Source of the DNA: Magnetococcales bacterium
GTDB taxonomy: Bacteria > Pseudomonadota > Magnetococcia > Magnetococcales > JADFXB01
Length of the DNA: 61,409 bases
NCBI GenBank assembly: GCA_015233935.1
Contig: JADFXB010000011.1
Location: forward strand, 1 to 61,409
Reading direction: 5' to 3'
Part shown: positions 43,485 through 51,527 of the stretch, in pieces
Numbering within the stretch: position 1 is the stretch's first letter
Layout: every line of letters begins with the position of its first letter
Notes under the pieces: model-generated
The model's input: only the letters and a program-made list of their open reading frames with translations
Databases searched by the model: none
Told to the model about the DNA's origin: nothing
Program-made: the position numbers and the translations under genes

Positions 43485-44086
43485 TGACCGGTGATTATCT
43501 GGCCGCGTTGGGATTGGGGTTGGCCAGTGGCATGACGGTTTGCGCCCTCTCCTGCCTGCCCACCATTGGGGCCTGGGTGTTGGGACAGGAGCGGGATGGG
43601 GGAGGGGGATTGCGGGATGCCCTTCTGTTTTTATTGGGCCGGTGGAGCGGTTATGTGCTCATGGGAACCATGGTAGGGATAGGCTCTGCCGCCTGGTTGA
43701 CCTCCCCTGGCTGGCGATGGTTGGGCGGGGTGTTGTTGGTGGTGGCGGGTTTGCGTATGTTGCAAAAAAGACCGTCTGGTTGCGGGGCGGGTCATCCGTT
43801 GCTGCCGCCTTTTCAACTGGGCCTGGCCCAATCCATGACCCCGTGTCCCCCGTTGGTGGGGTTGCTTACCTTGGCGGGATTATCAGGTGACGGGTTCACC
43901 GGGGCGATGTTGGCTGGACTATTCGGAGTGGGGGCCATGGTGAGTCCCTTGTTGATATTAATCCCGGTATTGGCGGGTGCGGGACGCGCCTGGTTCTTAC
44001 AAACCTCCCTGCGCCAGCCCTGGTTGCAGTGGGCTGGTTCTTTCGTGTTGATTCTTATGGGGTTGCGTCAGATGCCTTGGGGTTAG
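43481..44086 (+). CDS. CcdA/DsbD- or SafE-like thiol-redox membrane protein
   Basis: A 201-residue protein with six hydrophobic helices in two repeats. Each half carries a cysteine-proline motif: TVCALSCLPTIG in helix 1 and SMTPCPPLVGL in helix 4. This is the pattern of CcdA/DsbD transmembrane domains and of the SafE/UreH-like relatives, which carry reducing equivalents or metals across the inner membrane. Last gene of the TonB-receptor operon; its stop overlaps the convergent TIR gene by four bases. Electron transfer to the periplasm is inferred from the cysteine pattern and neighbours. Confidence 0.75.
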   Translation: MMTGDYLAALGLGLASGMTVCALSCLPTIGAWVLGQERDGGGGLRDALLFLLGRWSGYVLMGTMVGIGSAAWLTSPGWRWLGGVLLVVAGLRMLQKRPSGCGAGHPLLPPFQLGLAQSMTPCPPLVGLLTLAGLSGDGFTGAMLAGLFGVGAMVSPLLILIPVLAGAGRAWFLQTSLRQPWLQWAGSFVLILMGLRQMPWG

Positions 44087-46977
44087 TCAGGTAATATTTT
44101 TTTATATCTCTCCAGCAATCCCAACTGGCCCAGTGAGATCCATTGGTTGCGGGCTTGTCCCAGCAAGGCGTTACTTTTTTCTATACGGCCTTCCAGCAGC
44201 AGGAGTTCCCCTTGAACGCGCAGGTAACCCATCTCCTCAATCATGCTCTTGGCCTGTTGGTGGGCGGCTCTCGCCTCTTCTCGCCTTCCTTCATCCACGG
44301 CAATTAGGCCGGTCAAAAGATGGCCTTCCGCAAGATACAAAACCATCTCCCCCCGCTCTGCAATTTCCATGGCTTGGGCCAGTTGGGTTTTGGCCTGTTC
44401 CAGTTCTCCCAGACGGTGCAAGACTCCGGCGAGGGAGAGGAGAAGCCAGGGGAGATAATGATACATACTTGCTTGGCGCATGTCCGCCACAGCGGACTGC
44501 ACCTGGCTGGCCCCTTCTGTCGGACAGTCCAAGCTTTCCATGGCTAGACCGGTTACTAGTTTGCCAAAGGCGTTTTCCATGGGCCGAGACTTTAGGAATC
44601 GTTCCCCAATAGTTATCCCCCTATCAAAAATTTCCTCCCTCTCCCTCTGGCTATCAGTCTGTTCCAGTAAAAACAAGGCGTAAGATGTTCCAGCAAGGGA
44701 ATAAAGTCTAGGCGAAGAGGGTTGACGTCTTTTTTGCAAAGCCTCAGCCTGCTGGAAAGCCCTCCCTGCCTCTGCCATGCGGCCCAGATTATGGAACACT
44801 CGTCCCTGAAAGGCGTGGCAATACAGTCTTTGAACTAGATTTTTCCCCCTTTCCTCAATCCTGCTTGCAAAGGCAATCCCCTGTTCCGCTACCCTACTCG
44901 CCTCCCCTAATTGCCCCAGGGAAAGGAGGAGGTCTGTCAGGTCTTGGGCACTGATTGCGGCACCTGTCCAATGTTCCAATTGCTCAACCATTTTCATGCC
45001 AACCCTTCGTGGTCCCACCGCTTCCCGCAAACGGCCCAAGGACATGAGCAGGAAGGAGGCTTGAGCAACCAGCCAGCTTCGAACCTGCTCTGACAATCCT
45101 GTTACTGGCATCTGGTCAAAACCATGGGGAAAAAAGCCGCTAAGAGCGGACAGGTCGGAAGAGTGGGTGCCAAGGTTTCTTGTGCTGTAATATTGATCAA
45201 CTCTTTGGATGCGATCCCGATAAACCTTGTGAAGAGCTTCCTCATACTCACCCGCCAGACAACCATGGCGGATGGCCCGGAAGAGGGGTTCCATCTCTTC
45301 CAGGGTGTTGGGATGGTGTTTCTTTGGTTCCTGTTGGTAGTGGCGGAAGAGAATTTTGTGTGCTTGAGCGAAGAAGGTAGGGAACTCCTTTTGGAAGGCT
45401 TGGCCAAACCATTCTCGCACCAGGGGGTGGGAATCCAGCGGGGCAGTGGGGCTGCCGGGGTTAAGCAGGCCCCATTGGCGTAGCCGGGCGAGGGATTCTT
45501 CCACCTGGGTTTGGCTGGCGTGGCGAAAATGTTGGGTCAGGCCGGGGATGGGGTCCGCCTTTTGCAAAGCCTCCAAGGCATGCCACTCCGCCGGGCGGTC
45601 AAAAAGTCCCAACAGACGCACCATCTCCCGGTCCAACTCCTCCCCGGCCTTCTGCAAGGCAAGATCATAAGCCCGCATCACCGACTTGGCATGGCTGCCA
45701 GAAGGAATGGATTCATCCAGGATGCGAATTTTCAACGCCCTTTCCACCCGTCCCTGGTGAAAGGTGTGCAAATATTCACTCACTAGAACCAGGGCCAGGG
45801 CATGGCAGTTGTAACGCCGGGCTGTAGCCTCTAAATCTTTCTGAAAACCATTCACACCCCGATATTTTAACAATTCCACCGCCGCTGCCACTGGCAACAT
45901 GTTCAAATCATGTTGCCAGATAAACCGGCCTTTTTTCTCCTGCAAGCTAAGATCGGCCAGATGCACCCGGCTGGAGACCAGACAAACCACCTCTCCCGGC
46001 TGGCGGGCCAATTCGCTCAAAAGTCCCACTAATCCCTGATCCTTGAACAATCCTCCCAGTTTGTAGTGACCATCCGGCCCATGTTGCAAAGGCTCAACCC
46101 CATCCAACACCAATACGGTAGGTTTGCCTCGCAAGGTTTGGGCAAGGAGTTCACCAAGCTGGTAATCTCCCAAAAGCGGATAGCTCACCCCCAAATCCTG
46201 TAAAGCCTGGTGCAAAAAGGATGCAGAGGAGGATGTTTGATCCTTGCTTCCCTGGCTGTAAAAAGAGTGACCCAAAAAGTGGGTCTTCTTCGGCCAATCG
46301 GAATTGATCAACCAGTGCCGCACCAAGGCCGACTTGCCTGCCCCACCTCCCGCCACCCACACCATGACCCCCTTCTGCATGCCGTCCAACATACTCATCT
46401 CCCTCTCCCTGCCAAAGAGGCGGGGATTTGTTTTGGGCAACTTGTCCAGCAGGGCGGCCTTGGTGAGGGGATGGGGGGATGGGGGAGCAGCGAGTGTTGA
46501 GGTGTCTTGACCCTGGTTGATGGTTTGATGGAGAGGGAGGATTAAATTTTTAAGGTGTGCCACCACATGGGTGTAGGTAAGGTGGGGGTGGTGATATTGG
46601 GAAAGGGGGAGGCGGTTATTGCCAAGAAAATGGATTTTGCCAATCAAGTCATGTTTTTCAAAGTCACAGGGTTTGATGATCAAGGGATAAATTTTGAGTT
46701 CGCGTTTTTCATAGCGTTGGCGCAGGCGAGGAATCTCCTCTTCTTGGATAAACCTGGAATTGAGAAATCCATCACTAACCAAAAGAATGGCCGCATCCGC
46801 TAGTTCCATTTGCCGAAAAATTTCTTCTTCCCACTCCTCTCCCGTCTCAATAAAGCGGTCAACCCATGGCAATATTAAACCCTGTAATGCCATCTGCATC
46901 AAATGACCCAGCAGGCGATCTTTCCAGTCATAATCGACGCTTGCGTAGGAGATAAACACTCTGACCGGCCTCATCAT
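44083..46977 (-). CDS. TIR-STAND NTPase-TPR protein (candidate NLR-like immune sensor)
   Basis: A 964-residue soluble protein. A TIR domain (about 5-140) starts VFISYASVDYDWKDRL and includes ADAAILLVSDGFLNSRFIQEEE, in which a Glu falls where TIR NADases place the catalytic residue. A linker leads to a STAND-type NTPase (about 185-480) with FGREREM, Walker A VAGGGAGKSALV and Walker B-like TVLVLDGVEPL. From about 600 to the end, helical TPR-type repeats form a sensor array. The layout matches prokaryotic NLR-like anti-phage proteins, where target sensing triggers TIR NAD+ cleavage. Defence function is inferred. Start ATG 46977 or 46974. No companion defence gene is adjacent. Confidence 0.88.
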   Translation of the reverse strand: MMRPVRVFISYASVDYDWKDRLLGHLMQMALQGLILPWVDRFIETGEEWEEEIFRQMELADAAILLVSDGFLNSRFIQEEEIPRLRQRYEKRELKIYPLIIKPCDFEKHDLIGKIHFLGNNRLPLSQYHHPHLTYTHVVAHLKNLILPLHQTINQGQDTSTLAAPPSPHPLTKAALLDKLPKTNPRLFGREREMSMLDGMQKGVMVWVAGGGAGKSALVRHWLINSDWPKKTHFLGHSFYSQGSKDQTSSSASFLHQALQDLGVSYPLLGDYQLGELLAQTLRGKPTVLVLDGVEPLQHGPDGHYKLGGLFKDQGLVGLLSELARQPGEVVCLVSSRVHLADLSLQEKKGRFIWQHDLNMLPVAAAVELLKYRGVNGFQKDLEATARRYNCHALALVLVSEYLHTFHQGRVERALKIRILDESIPSGSHAKSVMRAYDLALQKAGEELDREMVRLLGLFDRPAEWHALEALQKADPIPGLTQHFRHASQTQVEESLARLRQWGLLNPGSPTAPLDSHPLVREWFGQAFQKEFPTFFAQAHKILFRHYQQEPKKHHPNTLEEMEPLFRAIRHGCLAGEYEEALHKVYRDRIQRVDQYYSTRNLGTHSSDLSALSGFFPHGFDQMPVTGLSEQVRSWLVAQASFLLMSLGRLREAVGPRRVGMKMVEQLEHWTGAAISAQDLTDLLLSLGQLGEASRVAEQGIAFASRIEERGKNLVQRLYCHAFQGRVFHNLGRMAEAGRAFQQAEALQKRRQPSSPRLYSLAGTSYALFLLEQTDSQREREEIFDRGITIGERFLKSRPMENAFGKLVTGLAMESLDCPTEGASQVQSAVADMRQASMYHYLPWLLLSLAGVLHRLGELEQAKTQLAQAMEIAERGEMVLYLAEGHLLTGLIAVDEGRREEARAAHQQAKSMIEEMGYLRVQGELLLLEGRIEKSNALLGQARNQWISLGQLGLLERYKKILPD

Positions 46978-47309
46978 TACCCCACCCTGTTGAGGGACGT
47001 ATTCTCTTTAAACCATCCTTTTACCTCTGACCTTTCCTCCAGGAACAAAAGCATCATTCCAGGTTAATCAATTTTTTATCCCCATGCAACCTTGGATTTC
47101 AAACAAATCTTCTCCGTGATTTCCCATCCTTGTCTGTGGTCCGTGGTAGGAGTTAGGCCAACCCGCATTGGCTTAAAAACGCCCCATTAAACCTTCGAGA
47201 TGATGAAAAAATGTGCATATTCTGTTGTTTTTTATCAGGGAACTGCTATTTTTCTGAACAGCTTGCGCCGCCATCTTTGGTAAGGAAGGAAAAAATGGGA
47301 CTATTTTTC
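46978..47309. other. Intergenic region, no gene seen
   Basis: A 332-base AT-rich stretch between the divergent TIR-STAND gene and the sigma-54-like promoter of the ANTAR gene. It should hold the TIR gene promoter and, if the sigma-54 promoter is real, an upstream activator site. No specific motif was recognised. Confidence 0.4.
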
Positions 47310-47325
47310 TGGCACAAATTTTGAT
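47310..47325 (+). promoter_or_regulatory. Candidate sigma-54 (-24/-12) promoter of the ANTAR gene
   Basis: TGGCAC at 47310-47315, then five bases, then TTGAT at 47321-47325. The -24 element is a perfect match and the spacing is exact; the -12 GC is GA here. It would start transcription near 47336, leaving a 170-base leader before the ATG at 47510. rpoN is in this window. Confidence 0.45.
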
Positions 47326-47396
47326 TTGGTCTAAACATTAAGGAGCCGTGATGGCCCCTTGCTGATGCAACGTCCTGTTTGGGTTAAACTGGCAAC

Positions 47397-47444
47397 GCCG
47401 CCTTCTCCTCCCGCCTGCTGGTGACGGGGGAGGCGGCATTTTTT
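47397..47444 (+). terminator. Leader intrinsic terminator upstream of the ANTAR gene
   Basis: A 12-bp stem with two G-T pairs (arms 47397-47408 and 47426-47437, 17-base loop) followed by ATTTTTT at 47438-47444. It lies 65 bases before the regulator start, inside the predicted leader. The 5' arm overlaps a small GGC/GCC hairpin at 47391-47402 whose six-base loop has A at position 1 and G at position 4, the feature read by ANTAR proteins; its stem is only 3 bp. Confidence 0.7.
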
Positions 47445-47453
47445 ACTGGCTCA

Positions 47454-47495
47454 TCCCGATGATGAGTGCCATCGGGAGGAGTTGCTCTCCTTTTT
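47454..47495 (+). promoter_or_regulatory. Two overlapping, mutually exclusive leader hairpins
   Basis: Hairpin A: TCCCGATG (47454-47461) pairs perfectly with CATCGGGA (47470-47477). Hairpin B: GGAG-G-AG (47475-47481) pairs with CTCTCC (47485-47490) with one bulge, followed by TTTTT (47491-47495). They share 47475-47477 and cannot form together. Hairpin B with its T run resembles a second terminator, and hairpin A an antiterminator. Confidence 0.5.
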
Positions 47496-47509
47496 GGACG
47501 AGTACGAAC

Positions 47510-48130
47510 ATGGCCATCAAGGCAAAAGGGACGCCGCTTGAGTTTTCCTGGAGCGCGGAGCGCGGCCTCACCCTGCTGGTCCTCAACCTGCATCCAGAAC
47601 GGACGGGAATTTTGCAGGAGGGGTTGCAGGCTGCAGGGTTCGAGCGGGTGATTTTTGTCTCCTCCTTCAGCCGGTTGCAACATTCCATTGCCCTGGAACA
47701 GCCCCATGTCATCGTAGTGGACCTGGGCAGGTCGGATCCGGTGGCGGTGGCCCACCTGTGTCGCATGGCCAGGGAGGTGCATTGTCCGGTGGTGGTTTTT
47801 ATGGATCATGCAGAGCGGCAGATGATGGCCCAGACCATCGAAGCGGGTGTCGCCTCGTTGGTAGTGGATGGTCTACAAAAGGAGCGACTGGGTTCCATCG
47901 TGGCAACCGCCATCCTGCGCTTTCAGGCCATGGAACAATTACGGCGGCAACGGGATGAAGCGGTGGCTGCCCTGGAAGAGCGCAAGGTGATCGAACGGGC
48001 CAAGGGATGGTTGATGAAAAACCGTGGTCTCTCGGAAGAGGAGGCTTACCACTCCATGCGCAAGGCCGCCATGCACGACAATTGCCGCCTGGTGGAAATC
48101 GCCCGCCTGTGGTCCCGCACCATGACCTGA
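47510..48130 (+). CDS. ANTAR-domain RNA-binding antitermination regulator (NasT/AmiR type)
   Basis: A 206-residue cytoplasmic regulator. The N-terminal 125 residues form a receiver-like domain (TLLVLNLHPERTG, VIVVDLGRSDPVAV, VVVFMDHAE), with an Asp in VVDLGRSD at the phosphoacceptor position but a degenerate acidic pair. A coiled coil leads to the ANTAR domain (KVIERAKGWLMKNRGLSEEEAYHSMRKAAM), which binds paired hairpins and prevents terminator formation. ATG 47510 (MAIKAKG) was preferred to ATG 47459, which lies inside a leader hairpin. NasT regulates nitrate assimilation operons, but no nas gene or NasS sensor is here. Own leader contains a terminator. Confidence 0.9.
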   Translation: MAIKAKGTPLEFSWSAERGLTLLVLNLHPERTGILQEGLQAAGFERVIFVSSFSRLQHSIALEQPHVIVVDLGRSDPVAVAHLCRMAREVHCPVVVFMDHAERQMMAQTIEAGVASLVVDGLQKERLGSIVATAILRFQAMEQLRRQRDEAVAALEERKVIERAKGWLMKNRGLSEEEAYHSMRKAAMHDNCRLVEIARLWSRTMT

Positions 48131-48148
48131 CCCCGCCGCAGATGGTTA

Positions 48149-48913
48149 TTAAAAATTCAGTGCGTAACCGCCGCCAATAACCCATTCATTGGTTCGCTGA
48201 CGGGTGGTGGTGAGGGGGGTGCTGTATTGGATGATGAGGGGTCTGAACGTGACCAGATCATTAATCTTCCAAGCGAAGGAGGCCTCATGGCGGTAGAGGG
48301 TGGCCGGGAGTAAACCGGAAAAGCCATCATCCCGCCTTATCTCTGCCTGCTGATTGAGGGTGATCCCTTCCGCCATGGACCAGGCATGGCGCAGGCCGGT
48401 TACCAGATGGACACCCCGTTCAGGACGTTCACCCTTGGCAGGCTGATGCAGCCAAACCCCGCCATAAGGGGAGAGCTTGTGGTTGGAAAGGGTGAAGGTT
48501 TTTTCTCCCTCAATAATCAAGCGGTAGGTATCCCCCTTGCGGCCATCCATGAGTTCCAATAAATCCAGATAGACCAACTGCAATTTCAGGGACCAACCCG
48601 CCACCACCTGGCCCTTCCAACCCAGATACCAGTCCGCCTCATCCCCACGGGTGGAGGAAAATTCACCGCTGGCAACATCTCCCAAGTCGGTGAAAAAGTA
48701 GACACCACCATAGAAGCCACTTTCCGACGCACCATGCAAATGGGTCCACAACACCTCACTGTCATGGGGGGGAATACCCGCAACCCCCACATAACGGTTC
48801 ATCACCTGTTGGGAAAAGGTGAGGCTGGCACTTAAGGTTTCCTCCACCAGGGTGAACCCCAGAAAGAGGTGGAGAAAACACAGGAATAAAATCCTTTGCC
48901 ATGGATGGTGCAC
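48149..48913 (-). CDS. Exported beta-rich protein, probable outer-membrane barrel
   Basis: A 254-residue protein with a signal peptide (about 1-29, ending LSAS) and alternating beta strands, for example GFYGGVYFFTDLGD, DWYLGWKGQVV and LSPYGGVWL, ending in the aromatic YALNF typical of outer-membrane barrels. It resembles the TorF/Gcw_chp-type putative porins, but the assignment is weak. The GTG start shares its G with the TAG stop of the chemoreceptor (TAGTG), with GGGAGGT upstream, so it is translated with that chemoreceptor. Confidence 0.65.
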   Translation of the reverse strand: MHHPWQRILFLCFLHLFLGFTLVEETLSASLTFSQQVMNRYVGVAGIPPHDSEVLWTHLHGASESGFYGGVYFFTDLGDVASGEFSSTRGDEADWYLGWKGQVVAGWSLKLQLVYLDLLELMDGRKGDTYRLIIEGEKTFTLSNHKLSPYGGVWLHQPAKGERPERGVHLVTGLRHAWSMAEGITLNQQAEIRRDDGFSGLLPATLYRHEASFAWKINDLVTFRPLIIQYSTPLTTTRQRTNEWVIGGGYALNF

Positions 48914-50436
48914 TAAGATTTGACCTCCCTGGTTTCATGGGTGGAAAAATAGCGGATGGTCTGGGAGAGCAAGGTAGCCTGGGCTGCCAGCTCCTGTGAG
49001 GTGGCGGCCATCTCTTCCGAGGCCCCACTGTTTTGCTGAATCATATGATCCAATTGTTGAATGGCGGTATTGATCTGGTCAACCCCTTTTGATTGCTCAC
49101 TGCTGGAAGTGGCAATCTCCTGCACCAATTCCGCCGTGCGCTGAATATCAGGAACCAGCTTGCTGATGATGCCCCCCGCCTTTTCCGCCACTGCCACCGA
49201 CGAAGTGGAAAGACGACCAATATCCGCCGCCGCCACCTGGGAGCGTTCAGCCAACTTACGCACCTCTGCCGCTACCACCGCAAAACCCTTGCCATGCTCC
49301 CCGGCACGGGCCGCTTCAATGGCAGCGTTGAGGGCCAATAAATTGGTCTGGCGGGCGATTTCCTCAATAATGGTAATCTTGCCCGCAATCTCTCGCATGG
49401 CCACAACCGCTTCCAACACCGCCTCTCCACCCTGGCTGGCGGACTGGGAGGCCAGGGCAGCAATCTTTTCCGTCTGCAAGGCGTTGTTGGTGTTGGATTG
49501 AATGTTGGAGGTGATCTGCTCCATGGTAGCCGAGGTCTCCTCAATGGAGGCCGCCTGTTCGCTGGCCCGGCGGGAAAGCTCTTCCGCCGTGGAAGACAAC
49601 TCCTCACTGCCCGCATTCACATTAAACGTCGCATCTTGGATGCCATCCATCACCTGGCGCAACTGTACCACCATATGGTTCATGCTGGCTACCATCTGAC
49701 CGACTTCATCTCTCTGATCCATGACCAATTCTCGATCCAGCCGACCTTTGGCCACCTGGTCGATAAACTGCTGGGTCTGACGAATAGGCGTCTTGATGCT
49801 GTGGGAGATGGCCCACGCCAGGATGGTGCCCACAAACAGGGCAACAGCCGAAAGCAACCACACCGTATCACGGGTGCGGGTGGCATTTTTCACCATTACC
49901 TCTTCGGTCATGATGTTTTCCTTGGCCACTTTCACCGCTTCCCGTAATTGCTTCTGCACCTCTTTAAGCTGCGGCTGGGTTTCATTGAGAAAAATGGAAC
50001 GCGCCTGCTGTTGCCCTTGCTGAGGTTCCTTTGCCGCCTCCCCAATCTTGCGGGCAGAGGCATGCAACAATTGGTGTGGGGTTTCAATGGATTTGAAGAT
50101 GGGAACCAGTTGGGGTAATACCCCCTCCGCATGCTTGCGCCCCTCCCCATAATACCATTGGCCAAATCCACAACGGGTGTGGTCCAGCTCAACTCCGATA
50201 GAGCCACTGCCATCGCTGGTGATAAAGGTGCTCACCTTGTTGGCCCAGTTTAAATGGTCTACCTCCCGTTGTAGCAATTCACCTCTTAACTTGTTTCCTT
50301 CCACCACCTGCTGACCATCTCCCAACATGGTGTCGATGCCCAACAGAGACCGCAAACTCACACCCACCAGCAGGACCAGCACCAGCCCAATTCCCCCCAG
50401 CAGTTTTTTTCCCAAAGACAAATTTTTCCACCACAT
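48913..50436 (-). CDS. Methyl-accepting chemotaxis protein with N-terminal CZB domain between membrane helices
   Basis: A 507-residue chemoreceptor. Membrane helix 1 is about 11-30. A CZB-like segment with H61 (HLNWANKV), C89 (RCGFGQWY), H121 and H125 (TPHQLLH) comes next, then a helix and membrane helix 2 at about 191-211. HAMP follows, and the signalling tip has [20 protein letters not shown]. The zinc-type sensor therefore lies outside the cytoplasm by prediction. Start chosen at ATG 50436 ([11 protein letters not shown]); ATG 50460 in frame is an alternative. Lies downstream of tonB-exbB-exbD on the same strand. Confidence 0.93.
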   Translation of the reverse strand: MWWKNLSLGKKLLGGIGLVLVLLVGVSLRSLLGIDTMLGDGQQVVEGNKLRGELLQREVDHLNWANKVSTFITSDGSGSIGVELDHTRCGFGQWYYGEGRKHAEGVLPQLVPIFKSIETPHQLLHASARKIGEAAKEPQQGQQQARSIFLNETQPQLKEVQKQLREAVKVAKENIMTEEVMVKNATRTRDTVWLLSAVALFVGTILAWAISHSIKTPIRQTQQFIDQVAKGRLDRELVMDQRDEVGQMVASMNHMVVQLRQVMDGIQDATFNVNAGSEELSSTAEELSRRASEQAASIEETSATMEQITSNIQSNTNNALQTEKIAALASQSASQGGEAVLEAVVAMREIAGKITIIEEIARQTNLLALNAAIEAARAGEHGKGFAVVAAEVRKLAERSQVAAADIGRLSTSSVAVAEKAGGIISKLVPDIQRTAELVQEIATSSSEQSKGVDQINTAIQQLDHMIQQNSGASEEMAATSQELAAQATLLSQTIRYFSTHETREVKS

Positions 50437-50544
50437 GATCTTCACCCCCAGTTGGATCATGCCATCCTTGGCACCGGACAGCTCGGCTTCCCGGTAGCAA
50501 AGGTCAGGGTACTTGGTGAAATTGTTATCCGCAAGATTGATAGA

Positions 50545-50563
50545 ATTTATTTTGCAAATAAAT
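50545..50563. promoter_or_regulatory. 19-bp AT-rich palindrome between exbD and the chemoreceptor gene
   Basis: ATTTATTT (50545-50552), TGC, AAATAAAT (50556-50563): a perfect 8-3-8 palindrome, 19 bp like many metalloregulator boxes. It lies about 109 bases before the chemoreceptor start and just beyond the exbD stop. It could be an operator for the chemoreceptor transcript; no terminator T run applies. Confidence 0.4.
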
Positions 50564-50570
50564 ATTCATA

Positions 50571-50993
50571 TTATGGTGCTGGTGTGCGCAGGGGAGCGGT
50601 GGCAAAGGCAATGCGCAGGGCACCCGATTCTTGGGCAATGCTCAAAATTTTGGCTAAAGTGCCATAGGGGGTTTGGGAGTCTGCCGCCAGCCGCACCACC
50701 AGGTCGGCTTGTTGGGTTAAGCGTTGGGCCAGTAAGGGGGCGAGTTGATCTTGGGTTATGGATTGGTCGTCTGCAAGCATGGAACCATCGGCTTGCACCG
50801 TCAGGGTCAAGGGGGATTCCACCTTTTCCGCCGCAGCCTTCACCTCCGGCAAACTCACCCGCATGGCCTGGGCCATCAGGGGGGCGGCAATGATAAAAAT
50901 AACCAACAGGATCAACATCACATCCACCAGAGGGGTAATGTTGATTTCAGCCATGGGCTGGTCTGCATCGTCACTTTGTTGGGAGAAGGACAT
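50571..50993 (-). CDS. exbD: ExbD/TolR-family energy-transducing protein
   Basis: A 140-residue inner-membrane protein of the TonB motor. A short cytoplasmic end (MSFSQQSDDADQ) precedes the single helix with the essential aspartate in INITPLVDVMLILLVIFII. The periplasmic domain follows (SLPEVKAAAEKVESPLTLTV). Start is ATG 50993 with GGGAGGGG three bases before it; the frame opens further but inside exbB. The gene overlaps exbB by 23 bases. Confidence 0.93.
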   Translation of the reverse strand: MSFSQQSDDADQPMAEINITPLVDVMLILLVIFIIAAPLMAQAMRVSLPEVKAAAEKVESPLTLTVQADGSMLADDQSITQDQLAPLLAQRLTQQADLVVRLAADSQTPYGTLAKILSIAQESGALRIAFATAPLRTPAP

Positions 50994-51522
50994 GATCCCC
51001 TCCCAATGGCATGCGCAACAGGTTGCCTTGTTTGAGGACCAATACAACACGCAGACGGCGCACCAGTAAATTATAGGCCACCACCGCCGGGATGGCGACA
51101 AACAGGCCCACAGCCGTGGCAATCAACGCCTCCGCCACCGGTCCCGCCACCAAGTCCAGGGATACCGCATTGCTGCTGCCCAATTGCCGCAAGGCGTGGA
51201 TGATCCCCCACACCGTACCCAGCAAGCCCAGAAAAGGGGTAGTCGCCCCGATGGTGGCCAACAGGGTCAGTCCCCCTTCCAGATGAAGACGCAACTCCCG
51301 CAAAGTTTGTTCAATATGGCCAACCGAGGCGGCATCTTCCCTTGCAGGTTGTTCCAATAAATGATGACGCTCCCTTTTTGTCTGCCGCAAAGCGCGTCCC
51401 AACTGCCAGCTTTTAAAGAAAACCACCGCCCAGCTCAGGATGGACAAAAACAGGAGGACCATGAAAACCCCCCGCACGATCCAATCCGCTCCCTGCCACC
51501 AGTGCATCCAGTCGTTGTTCAT
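50971..51522 (-). CDS. exbB: ExbB/TolQ-family proton channel protein
   Basis: A 183-residue inner-membrane protein with three helices: about 17-38, then the conserved TIGATTPFLGLLGTVWGI near 88-105, and ALIATAVGLFVAIPAVVAYN near 131-150. It is a short version of the family. Downstream of tonB by five bases and overlapping exbD, so tonB-exbB-exbD form one operon. Confidence 0.94.
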   Translation of the reverse strand: MNNDWMHWWQGADWIVRGVFMVLLFLSILSWAVVFFKSWQLGRALRQTKRERHHLLEQPAREDAASVGHIEQTLRELRLHLEGGLTLLATIGATTPFLGLLGTVWGIIHALRQLGSSNAVSLDLVAGPVAEALIATAVGLFVAIPAVVAYNLLVRRLRVVLVLKQGNLLRMPLGGDHVLLPTK

Positions 51523-51527
51523 GTTTT

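Noticed and set aside
47459..47509. Upstream ATG pair as the start of the ANTAR gene
   Set aside because: The ATGs lie in a leader hairpin with no ribosome site before them, and the added 17 residues (MMSAIGRSC...) have no domain support.
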